Below are positions 51,066 through 62,096 of a stretch of DNA of 64,000 bases, in pieces. The notes beneath the pieces were generated by a model. It worked only from the letters and a program-made list of their open reading frames with translations. It had not been told where the DNA came from and made no database searches. Source of the stretch: Bullera alba (taxonomy: Eukaryota > Basidiomycota > Tremellomycetes > Tremellales > Bulleraceae); contig BCIX01000001.1 of assembly GCA_001600095.1 (NCBI GenBank), forward strand, positions 1,798,001 through 1,862,000. The letters run 5' to 3'. Numbering within the stretch: position 1 is the stretch's first letter; every line of letters starts with the position of its first letter. The position numbers and the translations under genes are program-made.

Positions 51066-52709
51066 CTACTGGCTCAACATGGCCTTCTCTCTTTGACACT
51101 CCTGTTTGTCAGCGGAATCATGTGATAGCCACTCACCTTCGCAAATTGGACTGGATCCCAGTGCGCTTCTACCTCTTCGATCTCGTCTTCCGGGCGGAGG
51201 AACTCGATCAAGTAGAAAAAATAATGCTGGACAGCCTGTATGATGCAAAGGATTGGACCGAAAAAGATGCCCAATTGCCATAACCTGAACCCAATTAGAT
51301 CTTGCCATAGAGTTGAACTCACCTGGATAGACGTTCAAACGTGTCTTTGTAAGGTGTGTTCATCGCTCGTTCATACACGAGCTCCGTCCTCTCTGCCACA
51401 TCGGCCCACGAGTACATTTCCCGGACTCTTGCATGAGCCTTGTGTGGATCATGTCTGCCCTCTTTGATCGTTTGGATCGCCCTAGACAGTGCTCGTGTAA
51501 CGTCTGACAAGGTCAGCGTGGTGTCCGTGGTGTGACTGGTACTCACCATCTTCATCGGCCCGAGCGAACTCGATCATATCGTCGGGAAGGATCTCGGGCA
51601 CCCCGCCTACTTTGGTCGAGACGACAAACAACCCCGCACAAGCCGCTTCGATGATGCTGATGCCAAAAGCCTCTGTGAGTGAGGTATTGAGGTATATCTC
51701 CCCTCTGACCAGTACCTCCCCTATCAGCCCTATCCTCATTGAAAATAACTCACGTCTCTGACGTCCTGCGGTCGGACGGAGCCAAGCAGTTCGATCCGAT
51801 CTTGAAGTTGGTACTTTTCCCTCATTTGCTCCAAATCCACCATCTTAGGCCCGTCCCCACCTGCGATGGATCAGGTCAAGCATGCTTCTGACTGACTCAC
51901 CGACAACAAATTGTACTTCCGGGAAAAGATCACAGATTTGGGGTGCGGAAGCGACCAGTAGGTCCACTCCTTTGCGATATACCAATCGGGAAATCACGAC
52001 TATCGTGACTGCGGGGCTAGGTTGGTACTAACACTGAGACTCGACCCATGGTACTCACTCTTATCCGATTTGTGAACGGTGTTCCTCGGCATCGGGGTAA
52101 AGTGGTCCGCGACGAGGGCATTGGGTATGACCGAGATCAATCCCGGCTCGATTTCCCCTCTCAGAACGGTGTTCTCGCGTCTTCAAGAGATTAGCACCGC
52201 AAGTATGACTATCAGTACTCACCCAGTATTGCTGACGCAGATACCTGCGTCAAGGTTGCAGAGTGCTCCGGCAAGTAATTTGTTGGTCAAGATACCGACG
52301 GCATCGCCAAAGCCGAACAGGCTATGGTCGGTAAACACCGTTTTGAGCCCAAACAGCGGGGCATGGTACAGAGCCTCGTGACCAAGAGCTGATAGAGACC
52401 CATGGGCGTGGACAATCTCGACACCCTCTCTGAGCACAATGTCCCGGAAGTAAGGCAGGAACAAGAGGAAATTCGGTAGTGTATCCTGTGACGAAATTGG
52501 CAGGATGGGTAGGTGGTAGACCTTGATACCAGACAAGTATCGCACGCCAACTCGATCACCGTGATGATGCGTAATGACATTGACCTAGAGTCAGCTGGGA
52601 CTTTTGGTCGGTGACCCACCCGGTGTCCCCGTCGCATCAGTTCGATACCCAGCGAATAGATATGCCCCTCGACTCCCCCGACCACTGGAAGGAAGAAATC
52701 CGACACCAT
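51066..52709 (-). CDS. SPT14: GPI N-acetylglucosaminyltransferase catalytic subunit (PIG-A)
   Basis: Transfers GlcNAc from UDP-GlcNAc to phosphatidylinositol, the first step of GPI anchor synthesis, on the cytoplasmic ER face. About 440-460 residues, eight or more exons. It starts [20 protein letters not shown], then [53 protein letters not shown] and the GT-B signature [19 protein letters not shown] membrane segment near the end ([19 protein letters not shown]) anchors it. The last exon, after a 35-nt intron (51102-51136), adds only [11 protein letters not shown]. No in-frame ATG exists between 52710 and the SLC1 stop, which fixes the start. Genes on the right and left are only about 55 nt away. 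Confidence 0.94.
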
Positions 52710-52762
52710 CCTAGTACATTATAAGCCAAATGCATGCCTACATGTCTTGTACAAAGATCCGC

Positions 52763-53978
52763 TCACGCTATCACATATTTTTTCCTATCATCCTTCTTAC
52801 CATCTTCTGATGATGCCCCAACGACCGCCCCCTGCAATTGCTCACTTTCCGAAACACCTCCGAGCGAGGTCGTCGTGGTGTTGTTGGTTTCGTAGCCAAT
52901 ATTATCTGAGCTACGCAACAAAGGCGTGACAGATGCGGTTTCTGATGGGGTTTGAGGTGCGATGTTGAGAGGATCCGAGAGGGAGCGAAGATTTTCAAGC
53001 ATTAGGTTGCGTGTCTTCTCCACCAGAGCGGGCACATCGGCAGCCGTCATGCCTGTTGTGGGTATAGGAGGTAAGACTGGAACTGTCAGCAACATCCTAG
53101 TCAACTCTCGAAGCTGCTCACCCTTGACACGGAGCGTTCCGGTTTTGAAGCGGGTCTTGCCATCGAACAGGTGGTTGTAGTTTTGACACACGATTGGGAC
53201 GATGGGTATACCAGCTGCCACAGGTCAGCACAAAATTGTTACCCTCAACTCACACTCAACAGCCAAATAGAAAGCCCCCTTCTTGAAAGGCAGGAGATCA
53301 GCTTCAGGCCCCTGATTCCGCGTTCCCTCTGGAAAGATGAACAGTGATATCTGAATGGTGGTCAGCAGTGATTTCCATAAGGTGAAGTGCTAAACCCACC
53401 CGCTTCCGCATCATATCCTTGCCAGCCTGCGTCATGCTCGCTACCGCCGACTTGTTGTTGCCTCTGTTGATGAACACGGTACCTGATAGCAACACTGCTA
53501 TGTCTCAGTAGCTATTCGCATTTTGCTGAATGAAAGCACCACTGACTGAACCATCCGAGTCCGGGTATCCACTTGAGCTCTTTCTTCGCCATGATAGCTG
53601 CGTGCTTGGGCATTATCCTGCCTATGAACATGATATCGACAAAGCTGAGTTCGATGTTAGTACAACAATACCCTATCATCCTCACCTTTGATGGTTGGCG
53701 AGCATGACAGCGCTTCTACCCGACGTGCTAGCTTCTCCATCGATGCCTTCCCCTCCGACATTCTTCATCGTCCACAGATGCTCCTCCCCCTCTACTTCCA
53801 GCTTCCATCCTAGTAAGGATCCGGCAAGAAAGTAGAACGTCCGAGCCACATAGTAGTTGGTGTTGAGACGTTTACCTAGGATTGTCGAAACCAGACCTAT
53901 GAACACGGCCAGGAAGGATACCGAGAGTAGGATAACCGTGTAGAGCACCAATCGGAAATAGTAGACCACTTTTAGCAT
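52763..53978 (-). CDS. SLC1: 1-acyl-glycerol-3-phosphate acyltransferase
   Basis: Makes phosphatidic acid from lysophosphatidic acid in the ER. About 325 residues, five or six exons. The N-terminal membrane segment is [20 protein letters not shown], followed by [10 protein letters not shown]. Acyltransferase motif I, NHQSFVD, spans an intron; motif II region is [10 protein letters not shown]; motif [12 protein letters not shown]; motif [10 protein letters not shown]. The C-terminal 100 residues are longer than the yeast enzyme: Ser/Thr-rich, disordered, ending [11 protein letters not shown]. The gene is in tandem with SPT14, with 53 nt between its stop and that ATG, so SPT14 initiation must overlap its 3' end. 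Confidence 0.92.
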
Positions 53979-54321
53979 GATAAGCTGTGGGTCCTGCGCG
54001 TGTGAGGAGCTCTGTTCGCTCCTACACTGCCCTCCCCCGACCTCTCGTCGCGTGTTGATCCAAAGAGATGGGACAGACCGTCAATGTATTGCAGTTTCCT
54101 GCATGCACGACCATTGCACGACCACGACTACCACAACTGCTGCAGCTGCCACACTCGTGGTAATCCCGCCAAGGCGGAGCCCGCCGCCGTTTCCGCTGAG
54201 TGGCTCCAGCGACAGCAGCGGGCTCGTCGATGATGATGATCGGCCCCCTTTCTCCAGTGTCAACGCTCTATCATACTCCATCGACACGCCGACCTCAGAC
54301 CCAACGAGGTAGTAGCTCACG
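53979..54321. promoter_or_regulatory. Divergent promoter, SLC1 and VPH1
   Basis: 343 nt between divergent starts. A short repeated GCACGACCA lies near 54105-54125, with ACCACGACTACCAC beside it. No TATA box or gene seen. Confidence 0.4.
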
Positions 54322-57184
54322 ATGTCGACAGAGTACCCCTCCCTCTTCCGTGAGTACGGCGGTTGAACTATCAACCTGGAACGGGAGCTGACCTTGGCAG
54401 GCTCGGAGGAGATGTCCCTGGTACAGTTGTACATCCCCTCAGAGGTGTCCCACGACACGATCTCTGAGCTTGCGGAGATGGGCAACTTCCAATTCAAAGA
54501 CGTGTGTCGATTGCTCGTTGTGAGCCTTCCAGAGTGCTGACGTATCTTAGCTCAATCCCGATGTTAACGCGTTCCAACGGCCATTCACGCCGCGTCTGCG
54601 ACGACTTGCAGAGATGTCTCGTCGCTTGCGGTTGTTCCAGAAGCAAATCACGGCGCTGTCTCCTCCTCTGGGTATTACTCCGCTGGCTGCTGTTCCGCCA
54701 TTCTCGACGGTCGGACCCAGAGCGCAGAACGCGTACGATGAGCTCGATCAGAAGCTGCAGGAGCACGAGCGGCGATTGGCCGAGATGAACCGCTCTTGGG
54801 AGGAGCTTGGCAAGAGAAAGAGCGAGCTCGAAGAGAAGAAGTCGGTCCTCAGAGAGACTGCCGGGTTCTTCAACGAGGTATGTCAAGTACTTGGGAACAG
54901 AACTGATCAAGTAGGCTGAGCATCGACATACCGAAATCCGAACCTCGTTCGACGATGGCGATGGCACTGCCCCGTTGCTGGAGCATGCCGCCGAGTATGG
55001 CACCTTGCCAGGAGAGACCGGTCTCTCAGGCTTCGATCTCGAGTTCGTCTCTGGTACCATCGAGCGATCGAGAATGCCAACCTTTGAGCGAATCCTGTGG
55101 CGAGTTCTCAGGGGAAACTTGTACATGAACTACTCTGAGATCGAGGAGCCGTTCGTCGACCCAACTTCCGGCAAAGAGACCCGCAAGGATGTGTTCATCA
55201 TCTTTGCTCACGGTCCAGAGCTCCTCGCCAAGATCCGAAAAGTGGCAGAGTCCATGAGCGGCACGCTCTACACCATCGACTCCTCCCAGGACAAGCGATC
55301 CGACGCTCTTCGGGAAGTCTCGGCTCGACTTGAGGACGTCGACCAAGTCCTTTACAACATGGGGCAGACGCGTCGAGTGGAGCTAAGCAAGATTGCCGAG
55401 CTGCTGGAAAGCTGGAAAGACGCCGTCAGACGGGAGGAGGAGATTTACAAGACTCTCAACCTTTTGTCATACGACCAGACCAGGAAGACTTTGGTCGCAG
55501 AGGGATGGTGCCCGACTCGAGACTTGACCACGATCCAACTTGGTTTGCGTCGGGCGGTCGAGACTGCCGGAACGTCTGTCCCGGCTATTCTCTCAGAGCT
55601 CAAGACGTACCAAACCCCTCCGACGTTCCACAGGACCGACAAGTTCACCGAGGCGTATCAAACCATCATGGACGCCTACGGTGTCGCCACGTATCAAGAA
55701 GTCAACCCAGGTCTTTTCGCCGTCATCACTTTCCCCTTCCTCTTCGCCGTCATGTTCGGTGATATCGGACACGGTCTATTGGCTTTCCTCACTGGTCTTG
55801 TGATGATCATCTACGAGAAGAAACTGGCCAAGTCTGGCATGCACGAGATTCTCGAGATCTTCTTCTAGTGAGTTACTAGCACTTGATTCCGCTGACCTCC
55901 AGCGGCCGATACATTGTCGTCTTGATGGGCGTCTTCTCCGTGTACACCGGATTCATGTACAACGATCTCTTCTCCAAACCACTTTCTCTCTTCCGATCGG
56001 GATGGGAGTTCCCCACCAACCAAACTGGACTGCTCACCGCCGAACCGACTGGTCACACCTACCCCTTTGGTCTTGACCCCCACTGGCCCGAGGCAGACAA
56101 CGGTCTCATCTTTACCAACTCGCTGAAGATGAAGATGTCCATCATCATGGGTGTTCTTCACGTGAGTAATATCTGCGATTCTCAGCTAACCTGCTAGATG
56201 ACATTTGCCATCTGTCTACAAGTCCCGAACCACATCCACTTTAAAAAGCCGCTGAACATCTACGCCGAGTTCATTCCTCAGATTCTCTTCATGTGGTCTA
56301 TCTTTGGATACCTGATCATTTGCATCATCTACAAATGGTCCATCGACTGGACACAATCGGCGACTTCGCCTCCGGGTCTCCTCAACATGCTCATCTACAT
56401 GTTCTTGTCCCCTGGCACGGTCGACCCTGCGAGTCAGCTGTACGCAGGACAGCCGTTTGTCCAAGTGGTACTTCTCCTCATCGCCCTGGTATGTGTCCCT
56501 TGGATGTTGTGCTTGAAGCCATACGTCCTCTGGAAAGAGCATCAGCGGGTGGTCGGGCAGGGATACCGTGGATTGACCGGACAGGAGAATGGAAACGGAA
56601 GACCTTCGACAGCGGATGACGATGACGAGGAGGAAGACGCTGGACAGCCAGTCGCGGAGCACATGGAGAACGAACATGTAAGTGAAGCTGGTCTACCGAG
56701 CTGACGTGCAGCCTTTCGAATTTGGCGACATTGTCATTCACCAGGTCATCCACACCATTGAGTTCTGTCTCGGTTGTATCTCCAACACGTGAGTCATTGA
56801 TAATTATGGAGCTGACCGCAGTGCCTCGTACCTACGTCTCTGGGCCTTGTCTCTCGCCCATGCTCAATTGTCAGAGGTCTTGTACACGATGACACTGAAC
56901 AACGCGTTCACCTCCAACGGCAACTTCATTGTCCAAGTCCTTTTCGTGTTTGGCATGTTCTCCATGTGGTTCTTCCTCACCATTGCTATCCTCTGTGTGA
57001 TGGAAGGTCTCTCTGCGTTCCTGCACGCCTTGCGACTTCATTGGTGAGTCCCACGCTTGGCGTTTGGATATGCCGCTAACGATGATGCAGGGTCGAGGCA
57101 AATGGAAAGCACTACATGGCTGGCGGGTACCCGTTCACTCCACTCACCTTTGTCCCGCCCGAGGAGGATGAGGAGCAGGCATAG
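54322..57184 (+). CDS. VPH1: V-type ATPase 116 kDa subunit a
   Basis: Membrane subunit of the vacuolar proton pump Vo sector; carries the proton half-channels and the essential arginine. About 830 residues, roughly ten introns. It starts [20 protein letters not shown]; the cytosolic half contains coiled coils ([20 protein letters not shown]) and [20 protein letters not shown]. Membrane half: [52 protein letters not shown]. The key helix reads [19 protein letters not shown] and includes the Arg equivalent to yeast Arg735. It ends [17 protein letters not shown]. An intron of only 33 nt (56789-56821) precedes the ASYLRLW exon. One such gene seems present here; whether a second isoform like Stv1 exists cannot be seen. 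Confidence 0.95.
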
Positions 57185-57414
57185 ATCAGACTTGTTCCCT
57201 TGCACGTATGCACCATGCAACGAAATTGCGGTTCGGACTGATCTTCCTCAGGGAAAAGAAAGGTGCCAGCCATCAAGATAAGCGTGGCGAGTTGGAGTGG
57301 AGGTCGTTATCGCACAGTCCATTTCAAAATCCCAAGCTATCAGGTTTGAGCAACAAGGCTGACAATGCGACGTATTGTTGACAATGAAAGTGGGGAGCTA
57401 GGCTATTTCTCGTC

Positions 57415-60400
57415 ATGACCCAATTTGACGTTGCTCATCCAACCATCGTCAAGTATAGCGATCGCAGAAGCTCATCGTCAATCAGTCTTCCCGACGGCTT
57501 GGAAAGTGTTGATGATCGTTGTCGAGCGCAACAAGGCCTCTACATGAGTCCTAGTCGTATACCTCGACCGGGAGGGGGAGCTCCTTCGCCCCTCGGTCCC
57601 AATGCCGACCTTCAGCGCAACAATCAAGTGGGCAGTCCAGGCGGAAATGGAAGTGGGATTCGTTCAGCACCAGGTCCTCCGGCAAACTTCAAACCGAACC
57701 CAGTCTTCATTCAACCTCGAGGAGCCAACTCGCTCTCACCCAGTCCGCCACAGCAGCACCCAGCGAGACTGCCACAACCGAAACGACGACCAAAGCCACC
57801 TTCGCCAGAACTCGAAGATGCAATTACGCTCACTCCACCGTCCAACGCTAGACGCCGTCCAGAGGGAAGTCCCGATCTCGGCGTTGTTGGATCAGGATTA
57901 CCGCGACCAAGACCACGCGGGGTTCCCGGCGGGATCAATAGCCCTGGTGGACCATACGTAGGACCGACACTGCCAAATGGAAGTCCGAGATCGTGCCTTC
58001 GTCAGCCATCCACCCCTTCTCTCTCCACTGTCGACCGGAATCGAGTCCAAGCGGGCATGGGTGATGTGAAGAATGATCCCGCTGGGGCCTCAGGAGGTCC
58101 TGCCGACTCGCCAAGGAGAGCAAGAGCTGCTTCAGCCGCTGCCGATACTCGAAACGCTCCTCTACCGCCAACGTCGACTATCGCTGTACCGGCAGTCCCT
58201 CATCTCTTCGCGCCGTCATTCGCGGAGAGTAGAGAGTCATCAGTCCCACCCCACATCCGGATCCGACTACGCCTTATCCATCATCTTGGCGTGGTGCTGG
58301 GCATGGACGCACAAGGCATCTCGAGCAAGATCGATGTTCCGGGTTTGTTGGCCAGGGTGGATGCCGCATACGATAGAGGACATTCCGCCGTCGCAGGCAG
58401 CGCAGCCTTGGGCAGGGACAGCTCGGACAGCAGTCAAAGTAGTGTCACAAGCGGACTTCCTCTCCCATTGAGACCAATCACCGACGAGGGCAATCATGGC
58501 GCCGGTATGGGCAAGAGGGGGAGTAAAGGGGAGAAGGGCGTGATGGGCATGTTTAGACGACTTGGAAGATCGCAGAAAGGAGAAGAAGAGAGGGTCCCAG
58601 TGGCCTACACTAGCGTTACCCCGGAAGGTGAGTCCGATTCGCTGAGACACCGCTGACGTACAGGCCCAGCATTTGGCGTACAGCTCAACGAGGCCCCCGC
58701 GGGATCATGGTGTACCTCGCTCATCGGAGGTCAGAAGCATGAACTGCCTCTAGTGGTCTTCACCATCGTCGAGGAGATTTATAGAAGAGGTATGTCCTAA
58801 GCCTCCACCTGAACTGACAATTGTAGGCATGTCACAACCCGGCATCTTCAGATTGGCGGGGGACGGAACTCGAATCTCACATCTCACAAAGGTCTTCAAC
58901 CTCCCACCGCTGTACGGAGACTCGCTGTCTATCGCCAATGAGCCCATTCACAACCTTACCGGCCTGGTCAAGAGGTACATCCGAGACCTGCCCGAGCCCA
59001 TCCTGGACGAATCGCTCTTCCCGGCGTTTTTGACTTTCTGCGCCGAGCCCGAACCTGGTGCCTTGGTGATGCCACTGTCCACCCGTATCAGTGCGGCGCA
59101 AATCCTACTCAAGCTCCTACCTCCACTCCACTTCAGTCTGTTCGTCTATCTTCTCGCTTTCCTCGGTCAACTTCCGCTTTTCCCCGACAATCGCCTGAAT
59201 GTCGAAAGCATCTCGATCATCTTTGGTCCGGCCATGTGCGCCGCTCGAGGCAAGGGTATTAGTGGGCTCGGACCCAGTACGGCAGTCGGCCGGAATGGCA
59301 AGGAGCACGATCCGGAACAAGTATCCAACCTGGTCAATCAATCTCAGTCCACCTTGGCCTGGCTACTCAAACACTGGGCGGCTATCAGCGAAAAGGTGCT
59401 CGATCCTCCCTTCGAAGAGGCAGATGCACAAGTCAAAGACGATAGGAAGACGCCGATCGATCCCAAATTGTTATCACCTATCGATCTTCGCACGAGTCCG
59501 CCTGCTAAGCCTGAGGGTGCTTCTACTGGTCGAGGTCGTTCAGCTACAGTCTCGGGCAACCCGCCTGAAGTTGCGATACCCACGGCAAGTCCCCCTCAGA
59601 GGTCCTCATCCATGGACGCGACTAGGGAGTCTGTCCTTTCTTCGTCGAGTTCGCGTCCGGGCAGCTCCCATTCGCTCACCTCGACCGAGCCGTCGCCAAA
59701 GACCCCAGCAGGTCCACCCGAAGCTCGAGTCATGTCGACCTCGCATTCTTCTGGTTCCGGCATCTTTGCCCGAGCGCTCTCCAGCATGAGTATCTCCAGC
59801 GACGCGAGGGGCGAATCCGAGAAGGCACCAAAGCGAAGTGCGAGTTTTACCAGTTTGAGCAGTCTTGTCAAGAAAGGCGGAGCTCTGATGGGTCGGGGAG
59901 AGTCTAAGAGTGAGCCAACCCGCTCTCGCTATATGAAATCTGCTGACGTCGCCATAGGTCGTAGCTCGAATGACGGAAGCATCTCCCCGTCGGCTTCGAT
60001 GACTGGAAGTGAGTAACCTTCACATTAACACTTCCAGTGCTGATGTGACAGGCATACGCGGAACAGTCAACCCTCAGATCACGACCGTCCTCGGCTCGCT
60101 GCACGATCTCCTCGTCAACAAGGACAAGCAGATTGAGCGTGACGCTCGGGAACTGGCTCTACTTCGACACACTCTCCTTGAGATGGACGAAAAGCTTCAA
60201 CGGGCTACAGCACCTGCGCTAGGCCTCTCGACCTGTACTTGCGGTGGATCGTCGAACCCTCCAACGCCGGAAATCACCATCACCTCCACTCCCTCCACCA
60301 CGACATTGGCTACCAAAGATCGCGAACTGAGCGAAGTTCAAACTCAACTCACCACAGCTTTGGCAGCACTGGAGACTGCCAGGCTACAGAGCAGGAAGCA

Positions 60401-60587
60401 GGCCGACGCCACGCTGGACCTCGAGGCTAAGTTAGCCAGGGCAGACAGCGAGAAGCGATTGGAGATGAGTAAACTCGAAGTAGCTCTCGCTTTGGAACAA
60501 GCAAAGGTGGTAGGGCTGGTAGAAGAGAGAGACGTGGCAAGGGAGAGACTGGAGAAGGTCAAGACGACCTTGTTCTCCGTGGCCTAA
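57415..60587 (+). CDS. Rho GTPase-activating protein
   Basis: About 1,000 residues, four or more exons. The N-terminal 400 residues are Pro/Ser/Gly-rich and disordered (RPKPPSPELED, SRIPRPGGGAPSP), with a helical patch HIRIRLRLIHHLGVVLGM near 58250. The RhoGAP domain starts at FGVQLNEAPAG: GMSQPGIFRLAGDGTRISHL with the arginine finger, LVKRYIRDLPEPIL, LPLFPDNRLNVESISIIFGP. The catalytic Arg, Lys and Asn expected in the family are present. A Ser-rich linker follows (59480-60000), then a C-terminal coiled coil (DKQIERDARELALLRHTLLE; LDLEAKLARADSEKRLEMSK). No BAR, LIM, PH or FCH domain is visible, so I cannot match it to one yeast Rho GAP. Target GTPase unknown. Confidence 0.88.
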
Positions 60588-60781
60588 GCAGTAGAGTGTG
60601 ATCCGGTACCCCCAAAGACTCCTCGTATACCCCCCTCTTACCCGCACACGGTCATCTCCGTTGCTTGGTGCATGGCTCGATCGGCTATCTTTTCGTAACT
60701 CGTAACCGACGGCGGTATTTGATGCAACATCTTGTAGCCCTCTAGCTCTTGGTCTTCCATCTCTCCCGTACTGTGCACAAG

Positions 60782-61950
60782 ATGAACGCTCAAGCTCTGT
60801 TCGATGTCAAAGACAAGGTATGTAGTCGTGGCAGCTGCTGGGACTGCGTGAGTTGTGAGTTGACACTTTGCAGGTCGTTTTGGTTACCGGGGGTGGTCGA
60901 GGTGTCGGGGAGATGGTGAGTGTACCGGCGGCCGGTTGTAGACATGAACTGAATATCCTAGATTGCAACTGGATACGTCTCTAATGGCGCCAAGGTTGGT
61001 GAGATCTCAAGAGCTGTACTGACCACTCAGGTGTATATCTCGTCCCGAGATGCGAAGGCGTGCGAAGAGACTGCGGCCAGATTGAGCAAGCAAGGTCCGG
61101 GCAAATGTATCGCCATTCCGGGCGACTTGTCCGACTACAAAGAGTGTCTACGTCTGGCGAAGGAGCTGGAGTCGAGGGAGGAAGGTGAGCTCGGCTAAAT
61201 ACTTCTGAGGCGAATAGCTGACAGTATGATAGTACTACATATCCTCGTCAGTATCCCTGTGCAAGGTATGGCCAAGGTTGACCTCACCTTAGGTGAACAA
61301 CTCGGGTGCTACTTGGGGTTCAACTCTGGCCGAGTATCCCGACTCTGCCTTCACCAAGCTCTTGACCTTGAACGTTCAGCGAGTCTTCACGCTCACTCAG
61401 AAGCTGGTTCCGCTGCTCGAAAAGGGGTCAAAGCGAGATGGCGTCGGCAGAATCATCAACGTATGTTGCGTCGATGATCTCTGGACGTTGGCTAACTCAA
61501 CTTTTACCCAGATCGGCTCGATCAACGGTGAAGGTGTTCCTAACCTAGAGACCTACGCCTACTCTGCGTCCAAAGCTGCTCTCCACCAGTAAGTCCGGTC
61601 CCTCATTCTAGGACAATGCTGACATCTCCTAAGTATGTCAAAACACCTCGCCAGCAACTTAGGCCCGTCCATCACCGTTAACACCCTGGCTCTGGGGCCA
61701 TTCCGATCCAAGATGATGAAGGCGACTCTTGAAACTGCAGAAAAGGAGATTGCCGGTGCTCTGCCAATGCAACGGATCGGCAACCCCGAGGATGTCTTTG
61801 CGGCTTGTCTTTGGCTTTCCGGCAAAGGCGGAGAGTGGGTCACAGGGTGAGTTGGAGAACAAGACCTCGAGGCTGAAGCTCACGAAACACGCCAGTACCA
61901 TCGTGCCGATCGACGGAGGAGCTCTGTCTTGCCCTACAGCTAAGCTCTGA
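60782..61950 (+). CDS. Short-chain dehydrogenase/reductase
   Basis: NAD(P)-dependent oxidoreductase of about 270 residues, seven or eight exons (one only 33 nt, near 60961-60993). Cofactor motif VVLVTGGGRGVGEMIA; then YISSRDAKACEETAARLSKQ, LVNNSGATWG, the catalytic Ser in NIGSINGE, the YSASK catalytic motif, and VNTLALGPFRSKMM. It ends VPIDGGALSCPTAKL. Arg in SSRD after the second beta strand suggests NADP preference. It resembles RhlG and other 3-ketoacyl-ACP reductase-like proteins by overall pattern; in fungi such genes are unassigned. It begins MNAQALFDVKDK at 60782, with a 195-nt space from the RhoGAP stop, and converges on FMP27. Confidence 0.88.
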
Positions 61951-62096
61951 GACAAATATGCACAGGTTCTATATACAGTGTGTAGCTACAGTATCTAAAG
62001 TGACCAATCCCGATGCGGACAAGGTGGACTATACGTCCATCTGATCTTTTCTTACAACAACATGCTTCTCTTCCGCAAAACAGAACAGATATCCAT

